Part shown: positions 1-7,142 of the stretch, one piece after another
Position numbering within the stretch: the stretch's first letter is position 1
How the letters are laid out: the number at the start of each line of letters is the position of its first letter
IMG/VR virus record: IMGVR_UViG_3300010885_016694
Span: 1-64,000 of that record
DNA from: a virus
Length of the DNA: 64,000 nt
Strand: one strand, 5' to 3'
Translations under genes and position numbers: made by a program
Notes under the pieces: generated by a model
The model's database searches: none
What the model saw: the letters and a program-made list of their open reading frames with translations, nothing else
Told to the model about the DNA's origin: nothing

Positions 1-108
1 ATTATTCCCTTAATTGATGAAAAGATAAAGATTGAATGGGCATATTCATCAAATCAAGCAAAAGAAAATACTGCATTGGAAAGTGAAATAGAAGAAGAAC
101 AAGAATAA
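1..108 (+). CDS. C-terminal end of an unidentified protein (partial)
   Basis: An open frame enters from the left edge and ends at the TAA at 106-108. The 35 visible residues start IIPLIDEKIKIEW and end in an acidic tail (ESEIEEEEQE-like). The tail is typical of many phage proteins and does not identify this one. The stop codon is embedded in the TAAATA box that serves the next gene, so this gene probably ends where a new late transcript begins. No function can be assigned from this fragment. Confidence 0.6.
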   Translation: MIPLIDEKIKIEWAYSSNQAKENTALESEIEEEQE

Positions 109-111
109 ATA
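106..111 (+). promoter_or_regulatory. Late promoter box for the gene at 117
   Basis: TAAATA followed by 5 nt (GACTT) and then ATG. It overlaps the stop codon of the upstream gene. Confidence 0.6.
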
Positions 112-116
112 GACTT

Positions 117-341
117 ATGAATAATATAAATTCAATATCTTCGGTTTTGTTTACAGAGTTTGCTAAAATGGGTAAATATGTTGCTGTACATGCAGAAGGA
201 AATATACTAGTAGTAAAAGTTGGAGATGCTGATACCAGAATAATGAACTGGGAAACAATGCCAGCTACTTCTATATTAGAAATAGCAAAAGGTCTTACAA
301 TAAAAGAGAGTTTTAGAGGAAGTACATTACTTCATGGATAA
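117..341 (+). CDS. Small hypothetical protein, 74 aa
   Basis: A small soluble protein of mixed alpha/beta character (MNNINSISSVLFTEFAKMGK at the N terminus, ending STLLHG). I recognise no domain. It has its own TAAATA-N5-ATG start signal and is followed directly by a strong hairpin terminator, so it looks like a monocistronic or end-of-operon late gene. It has no Shine-Dalgarno sequence. The promoter and the terminator that bracket it are the main reason to believe it is real. Confidence 0.6.
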   Translation: MNNINSISSVLFTEFAKMGKYVAVHAEGNILVVKVGDADTRIMNWETMPATSILEIAKGLTIKESFRGSTLLHG

Positions 342-342
342 T

Positions 343-381
343 AAAAAAGCCCCTTTTAAGGGGCTTTTAAGGGGCTTTTTT
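343..381. terminator. Bidirectional intrinsic terminator between convergent genes
   Basis: A run of A, then GCCCC, a TTTTAA loop, GGGGC and a T run, followed by a second GGGGC and T run. The A and T tracts flank the stem on both sides, so it can end transcription from 117-341 (+) and from 383-994 (-). The duplicated right arm allows two alternative foldings. Confidence 0.85.
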
Positions 382-382
382 A

Positions 383-994
383 TTAATATCTTCTGTATCT
401 TTCTTCCATCATAAATCTATGCTGACGAGATTTATGATAATTTTCCTTTAATAGTTTATCAACAGCTTTTGGTGACAATTTAATACTTTCTTTCTTTAAA
501 ATGTTATTTATGTGCGGTTCTGCTACTGGTCTTTGTGATTCGCATTCTTCGTCTTCTTCACTCATATCTCCCTCTAGACTCCCCATGTCTTCTTCTTGTC
601 CTTCATGCTCTTCGTGTTCTTGATAGTCCGATTCTTCGCTTTCGTGGTCTTTATCTGAAGGTAATCCGTCCTCTACTCCAGACATATTATCTTCGGATTC
701 TTGTCTTGCATCCGAAATTGAATTTTTCAATTCTGGTTTAAATTTTCCATTAGTAACTTCATCATCACTTGCAACTCTGATGATGTCTTCGTCAGCAACA
801 TCATTAATATCTACGTCATCACCTTTTTCTCTCCTTAGAAGGTCTGCTATTTTACCTACTGCATAAGTGGGTGAGTTACCCAATGATGTGCGTACAAACA
901 AATTTGATATTCTTTGTTTCAATTCATCCGAATGAAGTCTTCCTTCTGTTAAAACTGAACGATTAGCCCAACCTGGACGATTTAAAATACTCAT
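383..994 (-). CDS. Acidic late protein, 203 aa, function unknown
   Basis: I chose the start at 994 (MSILNRPGWANRS...) rather than an upstream Met because TAAATA lies exactly 5 nt before it. The N-terminal ~75 residues are ordinary. Residues ~80-160 are very acidic (runs of E, D and S), and the last 45 are basic with an RRY end. An acidic middle between ordered ends fits a scaffold, an internal head protein or a binding partner of a basic protein, but there is no specific match. The N terminus contains VLTEG, which matches the phi-x-E pattern cut by T4-type prohead protease. It sits alone on the minus strand, facing the gene at 117-341 across a terminator. Confidence 0.7.
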   Translation of the reverse strand: MSILNRPGWANRSVLTEGRLHSDELKQRISNLFVRTSLGNSPTYAVGKIADLLRREKGDDVDINDVADEDIIRVASDDEVTNGKFKPELKNSISDARQESEDNMSGVEDGLPSDKDHESEESDYQEHEEHEGQEEDMGSLEGDMSEEDEECESQRPVAEPHINNILKKESIKLSPKAVDKLLKENYHKSRQHRFMMEERYRRY

Positions 995-999
995 ATTAC

Positions 1000-1005
1000 T
1001 ATTTA
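1000..1005 (-). promoter_or_regulatory. Late promoter box for 383-994
   Basis: TAAATA on the minus strand, 5 nt (GTAAT) before the ATG at 994. Confidence 0.65.
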
Positions 1006-1019
1006 TTGATTTTAAAACA

Positions 1020-1043
1020 ATTTGTAATAAATTTATTACAAAT
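1020..1043. promoter_or_regulatory. Perfect 24-bp palindrome over the glycosyltransferase start
   Basis: The two 12-nt halves (left half ATTTGTAATAAA) are exact reverse complements. The right half contains the first two bases of the ATG at 1042. It lies in the 47-bp divergent gap between 383-994 (-) and 1042-1728 (+). It could be an operator for a dimeric repressor or an RNA hairpin hiding the start codon; the sequence alone cannot decide. Confidence 0.6.
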
Positions 1044-1728
1044 GATACCAAAATTAGTTATAACCGCATGTACTAGGAAAACTGAACAAGAAGCATTAAA
1101 TTTGCCGATATTTCGTTCTTGGAGGGATGGTCTTAATACCCCGAATTACAAATTGGATATAGTTTGGGGAAACACGGAAGGATTATCAAAAGTATACAAT
1201 CAAAAAATAGAAGAATACAAAGACACTCAAGTTGAATTTTTGGTTTGTGTTCATGATGATGTATATATTGATGATTTAAAACTTTACGAAAAACTATCAC
1301 AAGGACATAAATTGGGATATAACATAATTGGATTAGCAGGTGGACTAAATCCTAAATTGACAAACCCCGCATTATGGCATATAATGACCGAAAGAAATCA
1401 GCAAAGAGGACAGGTTGCTCATCCAGCAGGAAGTCCAAATCAAAATATGGTGACTCCTTTTGGCCCAACACCATCTAGAGTTGCGATAGCTGATGGGTTA
1501 TTTTTAGCAATACATCTACCATCAGTTACAAAAACAAAATGGAAATTTAACGAAAATTATACATTTCATCACTATGATATCGCAAGTTGTATTGATGCAA
1601 ATAGAGAAAAATTAAAAATTGGTGTATACCCAATTCATGTCATACATAGCTCACCAGGTTTAATGTCTATTCATGATAAAATGTGGTCTGATAGTAATGA
1701 AACATTTCTAAAAGAATATCAACAGTAG
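1042..1728 (+). CDS. Glycosyltransferase, GT-A fold, family-2-like
   Basis: This 228-residue protein probably transfers a sugar from a nucleotide-sugar donor. It begins with a beta-strand and nucleotide-binding pattern (MIPKLVITACTR), and at residues ~66-76 it has FLVCVHDDVYI. The HDD is the metal/diphosphate-binding D-x-D-type motif of the 'glycosyltransferase-like' GT2-related families. Further on are GLAGG (~105), a loop with conserved H and W, and HHYD near residue 185. I chose ATG 1042 over the upstream in-frame ATG because it begins the recognisable fold. The target could be modified phage DNA bases, a virion protein or a host surface glycan; nothing nearby decides. A 24-bp palindrome covers its start codon. 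Confidence 0.75.
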   Translation: MIPKLVITACTRKTEQEALNLPIFRSWRDGLNTPNYKLDIVWGNTEGLSKVYNQKIEEYKDTQVEFLVCVHDDVYIDDLKLYEKLSQGHKLGYNIIGLAGGLNPKLTNPALWHIMTERNQQRGQVAHPAGSPNQNMVTPFGPTPSRVAIADGLFLAIHLPSVTKTKWKFNENYTFHHYDIASCIDANREKLKIGVYPIHVIHSSPGLMSIHDKMWSDSNETFLKEYQQ

Positions 1729-1750
1729 ACTTTTTTAACATTTTAATTAA

Positions 1751-2173
1751 ATGTTAAAGATGGAATTAGATACAGACAAGAAAGAAAATAATCATAATTT
1801 TTTATGTTTTTGTAGTTTAGTGTGTATTATAAATGGTAAAAAATTAAATTTACCAAATATATTTTTATTGGTTCTTAAAAATGAGACATATAAAACTTTA
1901 TTAAAATATTTGCTAACAATAGATAACGATTATGATCTTTTTAAGTTTTTTATAGACTACGATTCCACCATATCAAAAAGTAAATATATTTCAAAATATT
2001 TAAATTCATCACAAGGAGTAAGAATAAAGAAAAATGTATACGGATTTAGAAAAGACAATTTACAACGAGCATCTAAAAGAATCAAGAAAGTCAAAAAACA
2101 AACCGTACAAAATAAGGAAGGATTTCTCAAAGATAACCAACCAAACGGGGTTAATCCTGAAAAGATTATCTAG
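1751..2173 (+). CDS. Hypothetical protein, up to 140 aa, possibly frameshifted
   Basis: The N-terminal ~95 residues look like a compact alpha-helical protein (FLLVLKNETYKTLLKYLLTI). The last ~45 residues are very basic and overlap the next gene by 140 nt in another frame. The next gene's reading frame looks like the conserved one across that overlap. Either this protein really ends in a basic tail read out of frame, or its original stop has been lost by an indel. The start may be ATG 1751 or ATG 1760. Short inverted arms (AACATTT...AAATGTT, 1737-1755) lie over the start. No function recognised. Confidence 0.45.
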   Translation: MLKMELDTDKKENNHNFLCFCSLVCIINGKKLNLPNIFLLVLKNETYKTLLKYLLTIDNDYDLFKFFIDYDSTISKSKYISKYLNSSQGVRIKKNVYGFRKDNLQRASKRIKKVKKQTVQNKEGFLKDNQPNGVNPEKII

Positions 2174-2330
2174 TCTTTTTCAAAAGCATAAAGAAATTAA
2201 TCTTTCTGATTTTTTTAGAGCACCATATTCAGTATATTCCGATTCCGAAAATTTTCCTTTAAAGTTCTACACATCACAAAAAGCAATTTCTATTTATAAA
2301 ATTTACATGGAGTCGAAAAAAGACTCTTGA
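2034..2330 (+). CDS. Small conserved phage protein upstream of gp32, 98 aa
   Basis: The pattern is a basic helical first half (TIYNEHLKESRKSKNKPYK) and a C-terminal half with FFRAPYSVY and FYTSQKAISIYKIYM. I recall the FF-x-APY ... FY-x-x-KAI-x-x-Y layout from small proteins of T4-like phages, but I cannot name a function. A stop at 2025 precedes the ATG in this frame, so the start is well defined. AAGGAG lies 15 nt upstream, rather far for a ribosome site. The stop codon overlaps the -35 element of the gp32 promoter. Confidence 0.65.
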   Translation: MYTDLEKTIYNEHLKESRKSKNKPYKIRKDFSKITNQTGLILKRLSSLFQKHKEINLSDFFRAPYSVYSDSENFPLKFYTSQKAISIYKIYMESKKDS

Positions 2331-2355
2331 CTAAAACAAAAAACAATGCTAATAT
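2327..2355 (+). promoter_or_regulatory. Sigma70-type promoter of the gp32 gene
   Basis: TTGACT (2327-2332), a 17-nt spacer, and TAATAT (2350-2355). The predicted start is near 2362, which leaves a ~43-nt leader. This is the best host-type promoter in the window and it overlaps the upstream stop codon. Confidence 0.7.
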
Positions 2356-2361
2356 ACCAAC

Positions 2362-2404
2362 GTAAATTAACAAAACCAAAACAAACCAAAAACTAAAATA
2401 ACCC
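2362..2404 (+). promoter_or_regulatory. A/C-rich, G-poor leader of gp32 mRNA
   Basis: After the first two bases the leader is nearly all A and C with a few T, and G is essentially absent, so it cannot form a stable stem. T4 gp32 represses its own translation by binding unstructured leader RNA next to the start. This leader has the expected character of such a target. The assignment is inferred. Confidence 0.45.
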
Positions 2405-3253
2405 ATGATTACATCATCAATGTTCCAATCCATCAAAGAAGCTCTTGCTAAGAGCGAATCGTCAACAGGAAATCCCCTTTATAAGGAAATCCTAAAGTTT
2501 AAAGAAGGCAACACATATGTTCTTCGCCTTCTTCCAAATGTTAAAGAACCATCCAAAACATTTTACCACTTCTTCACGCATGGGTGGAATAGTTTTTCTA
2601 CTGGGCAGTATGTGTCTGCATTGAGCCTACAGACTGTAGGACAACCTGATCCAATTGGCAGGGAACGCTATCGCCTGTCTAAGACGGGAACTTCTGAAGA
2701 GAAGAAGAAGGTCGAAGCAGTCAAGTGGCAGGAACAGTGGTATGTGAATGTCTATGTGATTGATGATCCAGTTAATCCACAAAACAATGGAACAGTTAAA
2801 ATCTTTCGCTACGGAAAGAAGCTAGATCAAAAGATTACATCTGCAATTAGTGGAGATGATTCTGATGAGTTTGGAGCAAAGGTTTTTGATCTTTCTTCTT
2901 CTGGTGTCAACTTTAAGTTGAAGGTTGAAAAGAACCAAGGTGGATACATTACTTATGATAGCAGTAGATTTACATCTCCTGTTGATCTAGGGTTAACGAA
3001 AGATCAACAGAAGGAAGTTTATGATTCTGTTTTTGATTTGTCTTCGGTTAATCAGTTGAAGACTGAAGAAGACCTGATGAAGATGTGGAATCTACACTTT
3101 CTTTGTGTTGATGAATCCAAATCTGTTAGTGTCCCAACAGAAACATTTACACCAAAACCTGTTGTTGTTGAAAAGGCAAAGAATACCCAATCGGAAGATG
3201 ATGGTGAAATCTCTGATGAAATGGTTGAAGAACTATTGAAGGGTCTTGAATAG
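2405..3253 (+). CDS. 32: Single-stranded DNA-binding protein, gp32-like
   Basis: A 282-residue protein that coats single-stranded DNA at the replication fork. The N terminus is basic/helical (MFQSIKEALAK). The core carries GNTYVLRLLPN, then aromatic-rich strands (FYHFFTHGW) and TVGQPDP, followed by WYVNVYVIDDP and FRYGKKLDQKI, which is the OB-fold of the gp32 family. T4 gp32 binds zinc with a His-Cys3 cluster. No equivalent cysteines occur here, and the TVGQPDP loop takes that place, as I recall for cyanophage versions. The C terminus is acidic (EDDGEISDEMVEELLKGLE), as expected for the partner-docking tail. Codons are richer in AAG, CGC and C-ending codons than in neighbouring genes, fitting high expression. 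It is a monocistronic unit with promoter, leader and terminator. Confidence 0.9.
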   Translation: MITSSMFQSIKEALAKSESSTGNPLYKEILKFKEGNTYVLRLLPNVKEPSKTFYHFFTHGWNSFSTGQYVSALSLQTVGQPDPIGRERYRLSKTGTSEEKKKVEAVKWQEQWYVNVYVIDDPVNPQNNGTVKIFRYGKKLDQKITSAISGDDSDEFGAKVFDLSSSGVNFKLKVEKNQGGYITYDSSRFTSPVDLGLTKDQQKEVYDSVFDLSSVNQLKTEEDLMKMWNLHFLCVDESKSVSVPTETFTPKPVVVEKAKNTQSEDDGEISDEMVEELLKGLE

Positions 3254-3271
3254 AAAAGATTAAAAATTTAT

Positions 3272-3308
3272 AAAAAACCCTGAGTATAGACAACTCAGGG
3301 TTTTTTTA
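3272..3308 (+). terminator. Intrinsic terminator after gp32
   Basis: A strong stem (CCCTGAGT / ACTCAGGG, 8 bp, extended by A-T pairs) with a 7-nt loop and seven T residues. It also ends in TATAAGTA, which begins the next start signal. Confidence 0.9.
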
Positions 3309-3314
3309 TAAGTA
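3309..3314 (+). promoter_or_regulatory. Variant late promoter box for the gene at 3320
   Basis: TAAGTA, 5 nt (TTCAT), then ATG. One mismatch from TAAATA; the terminase gene uses the same variant. Confidence 0.5.
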
Positions 3315-3319
3315 TTCAT

Positions 3320-3784
3320 ATGTCCGAAAACTTTTTACAAGAAAATACTGATATTGATCCAAGAGAATTACAAGATATTTTAATTGGATTTTTGGGGAGT
3401 ACTTATGGCGAAGTTGCAAAATTTGATAATAATTTAATAAATGCAAATTCTACTTTATCTCATAAGAAACACGAATTTGAAAAATTAGCCGAAAGGGTAC
3501 TGCATGAAGCAGCACCACGACAAAATAGAATGCAGGGGTCACCACCAAACCCCAATGCACATATACAACAATATCCTGTACAACCACATCAACCACCACC
3601 TGTACAAATTCCACAACATGTTATTGATACAAATCAGATGGAATTTTCTTTTGATAATAGTATCACTGCTATAACAATAAATACAAAATTAGAAGACATC
3701 GAAAAGAGATTAAAAAGACTAGACAAAGCTATAGAGAATGTGATATCATTACTAGAAAAGCATGAGATTAAAGATAAACAATAA
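3320..3784 (+). CDS. Hypothetical protein with Pro/Gln linker and C-terminal coiled coil, 154 aa
   Basis: Residues 1-65 are helical. Residues ~70-100 form a Pro/Gln/His-rich flexible linker (PHQPPPVQIPQH). Residues ~115-154 have heptad-like spacing (IEKRLKRLDKAIENVISLL), a probable coiled coil. The 3' end overlaps the sliding clamp gene by 23 nt, so the two are translated from one message. No domain recognised; the layout suggests an oligomeric adaptor. Confidence 0.7.
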   Translation: MSENFLQENTDIDPRELQDILIGFLGSTYGEVAKFDNNLINANSTLSHKKHEFEKLAERVLHEAAPRQNRMQGSPPNPNAHIQQYPVQPHQPPPVQIPQHVIDTNQMEFSFDNSITAITINTKLEDIEKRLKRLDKAIENVISLLEKHEIKDKQ

Positions 3785-4502
3785 AGTAGATTTTGTTCAA
3801 AAGTTTCTTAGTCCTATTTCTAGGATTAATGATTTGTGTACTTTAAAAATACAAGCTGACGGAATTTCCAATTTGAGTAGAACTTCTGATAATAGTTTTG
3901 CATTGTATGCAAATTGTTTAGATGTTGAAGTTTTAGATTATGAAGTAGATCAGAATGTAAGTTTTTCTGATGTCAAGAAATTTATAAAGGCTTTTGATTG
4001 TGTTCAAACACCATCTGTTGAATTGGTGATAAGTAAAAATAAAATTGAATATACATCATCAGATATTAAGTTTAAGTTCCATTTAATAGATGATAACATA
4101 ATCAAATCTCCAAATTTTACGGTGGATAAGATAAATTCATTTACATATGATACAGAATTTAGATTGTATCCACCAGTTATAACATCTTTAATAAAAAGCA
4201 GTACATTTATTACTGATAGTAATAAAATATATATCCAGACAAACGAATCTAAAGTTTTTGGAGAATTATCTGATAAAACCAGAGACAATATAGATAGTTT
4301 CACTACAGTATTGTCTGAGGAATATACTGGAGAAGATGTTAATCCTCCTTTGGTTTTTAATTTTGATGTATTTAGGAATATTTCAATACTAAAGGTTCAA
4401 GAGATGGATGTTAAATTAAATACTGAAAGAGGGTTTATTGCTTTCGATGTCAAAGAAGATAAGTATAATCTTAAATATATAGCAACAGCAATGGTATCTT
4501 GA
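3762..4502 (+). CDS. 45: DNA polymerase sliding clamp, gp45-like
   Basis: A 246-residue protein close in length to T4 gp45 (228 aa). It starts MRLKINNKVDFVQKFLSPIS and shows alternating strand/helix patterns with NLSRTSDNSFALYA and the duplicated-domain rhythm of the gp45 family. In T4 a ring of three clamps tethers the polymerase and also activates late transcription with gp33 and gp55. The start ATG lies inside the end of the previous gene, and the stop is followed by TATG of the next gene, so it is in an operon. The matching clamp loader large subunit lies far away, at 39844. The call rests on overall pattern and context, not on a short diagnostic motif. Confidence 0.75.
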   Translation: MRLKINNKVDFVQKFLSPISRINDLCTLKIQADGISNLSRTSDNSFALYANCLDVEVLDYEVDQNVSFSDVKKFIKAFDCVQTPSVELVISKNKIEYTSSDIKFKFHLIDDNIIKSPNFTVDKINSFTYDTEFRLYPPVITSLIKSSTFITDSNKIYIQTNESKVFGELSDKTRDNIDSFTTVLSEEYTGEDVNPPLVFNFDVFRNISILKVQEMDVKLNTERGFIAFDVKEDKYNLKYIATAMVS

Positions 4503-4503
4503 T

Positions 4504-4860
4504 ATGAATTTAAATAAAAGACAACAGAATAAAATTAAGACTCCTGGTTACTTTATAAAAAGACTAAGAGATTGTAAATTTGGTGTCTTGAGAGTATTCC
4601 AACAATATGGAATACAAGACCATAGAAGATGGACAGTAATGATTGACCCTGGTGGTTGTTCTATTTTTGTAACTTGTTATAATAATAGAAGTTTTAATGA
4701 TGAGATTATGTTTGAATTTAATGATGGTGGAAATTATTTTCCTAAAAATTTTTCTATTAGCACAGAATCAATAGAAGTTATAGTACAATTATTGATAGAT
4801 AAAAAGGTTCCATCATTAGATAATGATAGTAAATTTTACAAGGAAAAATCAAATGATTGA
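4504..4860 (+). CDS. Conserved hypothetical protein of T4-like phages, 118 aa
   Basis: The N terminus is basic (TPGYFIKRLRDCKFGVLRVF). It is followed by DHRRWTVMIDPGGCSIFVTC and FEFNDGGNYFPKNF, and an IEVIVQLL helix. I recall the PGYFIKRLRD ... RRWT ... DPGG pattern from small proteins next to replication genes in marine T4-like phages, but I know of no function. Its ATG is 1 nt after the clamp stop (TGATATG), and its end overlaps the next start by 8 nt. This suggests translational coupling with the clamp. Confidence 0.7.
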   Translation: MNLNKRQQNKIKTPGYFIKRLRDCKFGVLRVFQQYGIQDHRRWTVMIDPGGCSIFVTCYNNRSFNDEIMFEFNDGGNYFPKNFSISTESIEVIVQLLIDKKVPSLDNDSKFYKEKSND

Positions 4861-5197
4861 AAATAGTGATGAAACACCTAACCCAAAAAAGAAAAAAGTT
4901 GTAAGTAAGAAAAAAATAACTTCCTCTTCGATTTCTTCTGAACAGATTCAACGTCTTCTAAAAGAAGCTTTGATGAAAAATATGGAAGAAAGATTTAAGA
5001 GAAGTGATGTTGAGGTGGATGCATTGATTTCCACTATGGAAGAGTTTCTTAGATCATTTATAGTAATAGGTTATAACATGAACAATGAACCAATAGTGAT
5101 TACAAATGCAAAATCACAATTAGATGCTGATGCATTATATACTTCATTAGGAAGGTTGTTTTATTCGATAAATAATGGTGGAGGAAATAGTTTATAA
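4853..5197 (+). CDS. Small protein with basic N terminus, 114 aa
   Basis: I chose the start at 4853 (MIENSDETPNPKKKKVV) because AAGGA lies about 8 nt upstream, one of the few clear Shine-Dalgarno sites in the window. Residues ~8-22 are Lys-rich. The C-terminal part has EEFLRSFIVIGYNMNNEPI and DADALYTSLGRLF. Its position after the clamp would suit a clamp-binding transcription co-activator (T4 gp33 role), but I see no clear gp33 signature. Function unknown. Confidence 0.65.
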   Translation: MIENSDETPNPKKKKVVSKKKITSSSISSEQIQRLLKEALMKNMEERFKRSDVEVDALISTMEEFLRSFIVIGYNMNNEPIVITNAKSQLDADALYTSLGRLFYSINNGGGNSL

Positions 5198-5469
5198 TGA
5201 AAAAGGATGAAGAAAATCACCCAATAGTAGGTCACTCTTATGCCATCTTAACTGGAGGGTATGTTGGTGAAATTTTTGTTTTTATTGAAGAACAAGAGCA
5301 TGGATACGGTTTTATATCTATACCAAAAAATATAAACAGAAGTGTACCAAAAGATAAGTTTCATTATGGTTTATCACATAATATTGTTGAGCATGTTGAG
5401 AAGATACAGACCAAAGTTTTCAATCTATTGAAAAAACAACATGCATTTAACCTGAATAGTGATAAATAG
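5197..5469 (+). CDS. Hypothetical protein, 90 aa
   Basis: It starts at the ATG overlapping the previous stop (TAATGA). The first 60 residues are strand-rich (YAILTGGYVGEIFVFI), possibly a small beta-barrel. The last 25 are helical and basic. A GGAGG lies ~13 nt upstream of the start. It is the last gene of the clamp operon before a new TAAATA start signal. No family recognised. Confidence 0.65.
   Translation: MKKDEENHPIVGHSYAILTGGYVGEIFVFIEEQEHGYGFISIPKNINRSVPKDKFHYGLSHNIVEHVEKIQTKVFNLLKKQHAFNLNSDK
5463..5468 (+). promoter_or_regulatory. Late promoter box for the gene at 5474
   Basis: GATAAATA, then 5 nt (GTATT), then ATG. It overlaps the upstream stop codon. Confidence 0.6.
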
Positions 5470-5473
5470 TATT

Positions 5474-5677
5474 ATGGAAATAGTAAGACCAATACAAATA
5501 ACTTCCCCTATTAGCGGAGAACCAGTTAACCCCCGTATTGTTGAGCGTATGTATGGGGATAAAATATATGTGGAAGCACATTGGATATGCCCTAAGTCTG
5601 GTTCTTTTATCAGAAAAGGAATGGTAAAGATTTTGGATGCAGTTACAAAAGAAGATATCACTTCTCAATGTAGGTAA
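5474..5677 (+). CDS. Small hypothetical protein, 67 aa
   Basis: I chose the start MEIVRPIQITSPISGEPVNP from the TAAATA-N5-ATG signal. The protein reads as a small beta fold with PISGEPVNPRI and WICPKSGSFIRKG. The paired 'P-x-SG' loops resemble the two knuckles of a zinc ribbon in which the cysteines are mostly lost (only one Cys is in the second loop). Function unknown. Confidence 0.6.
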   Translation: MEIVRPIQITSPISGEPVNPRIVERMYGDKIYVEAHWICPKSGSFIRKGMVKILDAVTKEDITSQCR

Positions 5678-5680
5678 GTG

Positions 5681-5708
5681 TTGTGTTTTTTGAGTTTTAT
5701 GGTATAAT
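5681..5708 (+). promoter_or_regulatory. Possible sigma70-like promoter of the primase gene
   Basis: TTGTGT (5681-5686), 16 nt, and TATAAT (5703-5708). The GTG start is at 5717, only 8 nt after the -10 box, so this transcript would also have almost no leader. Confidence 0.45.
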
Positions 5709-5716
5709 CTCTTATT

Positions 5717-6715
5717 GTGAGAAACTTACCAGAAGATTATGTTGTAAATAAATTCTTTCAGTTTGTCGGTGCTCCTGAAAGAAATAAATACAATAATACA
5801 TATCAAGGATCTTGTCCTATATGCAGAGAAGGATCAAGTTGGCTTAAAAAAAGAAGATTCTATTATATTCCAAAAAATAATAGAATCTTTTGCCATAATT
5901 GTGGATATAACAAATCTCCTGTAAGCTGGATATCAGAAATTACTGGATCTAGCATAAGTGAGATACTGCTAGAGTCTAATGATTCGGCAACAGAATTAAA
6001 TTTTGAAGATGAACCACTTCATAAAGGTTTAGTTTATACGGAAACTTTACCAAAAGACTGCATCAATCTTTTCAATAAAAACCAATTAAATTTTTACAGA
6101 AATGATAGAATTGTCCAAAAAGCATTGGACTTCATGAATCGACGTTTATTGGGATTATCAATTAATAAACCACAAGGGTTGTACTTGTCTTTAACGGATA
6201 AAGTACATAAAAATAGATTGGTCATACCATTTTATGATGAGAACAACAAAATTGTTTATTATCAAACAAGAACAATTCTGGAAACCGATGAATTATGTAA
6301 ACCAAGATATCTATCTAAGATTGGGAGTGACAAAACTATATTTAACATTAATAATATTGATGTATCATTAGATAATATTTTTATATTTGAAGGTCCGATA
6401 AATTCTTGTTTTATGAAAAATGGGGTAGCAATAGGAGGCATACAAGAGAATTCATATCAACTGTTTACTACAAGACAACAAGAACAGATTGATAAGTATC
6501 CGTTTCACAAAAAAATATGGATACTCGATTCGCAATGGAAAGATAAAGCATCTTTAAATAAAACAAAAAAATTGTTAGAATTGAAACAAAATGTTTTTAT
6601 TTGGCCCAAAGAAATTGGAAAAAGATATAAGGATTTTAATGATATAACGATATCACTAAACAAAACTGAAATATCTCCAGAATTTGTATTAAAATATACA
6701 ATAAAAGGAAGTTAA
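5717..6715 (+). CDS. 61: DNA primase, gp61-like (zinc ribbon plus Toprim)
   Basis: A 332-residue protein, close to T4 gp61 (342 aa), that would make RNA primers for lagging-strand synthesis with the replicative helicase. An N-terminal zinc ribbon has CPIC at 33-36 and CHNC at 59-62. A Toprim domain follows, with FIFEGP near residue 225 giving the catalytic Glu and AIGG closing the first strand-turn. The second Toprim motif reads ILDSQWKDK near 270, so the usual D-x-D is not intact in that position. The start is GTG. The stop overlaps the stop of the convergent gene at 6712 by 4 nt (TTAA). Confidence 0.8.
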   Translation: MRNLPEDYVVNKFFQFVGAPERNKYNNTYQGSCPICREGSSWLKKRRFYYIPKNNRIFCHNCGYNKSPVSWISEITGSSISEILLESNDSATELNFEDEPLHKGLVYTETLPKDCINLFNKNQLNFYRNDRIVQKALDFMNRRLLGLSINKPQGLYLSLTDKVHKNRLVIPFYDENNKIVYYQTRTILETDELCKPRYLSKIGSDKTIFNINNIDVSLDNIFIFEGPINSCFMKNGVAIGGIQENSYQLFTTRQQEQIDKYPFHKKIWILDSQWKDKASLNKTKKLLELKQNVFIWPKEIGKRYKDFNDITISLNKTEISPEFVLKYTIKGS

Positions 6716-7137
6716 ACTCCCTTATATTTGGGATCAGAAGCACTGGCTAGATAACCTTTTAACATTTCGTTCAAGGACGTAACTTCCATAGAAACACGAG
6801 CAATTTTTTTAGTTTCTGCTACTCTAATTTTGTCGAAAAGAGAATCTGGAATACAATTTTTTAATTTAGATTGCATAGATTCTGGTCCAGTACCATTCAA
6901 AGAATCGGAGAATTGTTCTAAACTTGAAATCCAAGTTTGTAAAGATGCAACCATTTGTTGTTGCATTTTAGATGTGGCTGCAAGATGATCTGCTGCCGCA
7001 CCACCATCAACATCAAAATCTGCTGGATTTGTCCCTTTATCTAGGCTTTGTTCCATTGCCTGACCATCTGTCATCTCTTCTGGGGTGGGTTGTTCGCGTA
7101 ATACACGGACAAATGCTTTTTGGAATATATTATTCAT
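6712..7137 (-). CDS. Late protein, 141 aa, possible internal head protein
   Basis: A helical, Gln/Ser/Ala-rich protein. The N terminus MNNIFQKAFVRVLREQPTPE is a short amphipathic helix ending in L-R-E, which resembles the capsid-targeting peptides that T4 prohead protease removes after a phi-x-E site. The rest has helices (MQQQMVASLQTWISSLEQF and AETKKIARVSMEVTSLNEML). It has a TAAATA-N5-ATG late signal and sits alone on the minus strand between replication genes. No domain match; head location is inferred only from the N terminus and the late promoter. Confidence 0.65.
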   Translation of the reverse strand: MNNIFQKAFVRVLREQPTPEEMTDGQAMEQSLDKGTNPADFDVDGGAAADHLAATSKMQQQMVASLQTWISSLEQFSDSLNGTGPESMQSKLKNCIPDSLFDKIRVAETKKIARVSMEVTSLNEMLKGYLASASDPKYKGV

Positions 7138-7142
7138 GTGAT

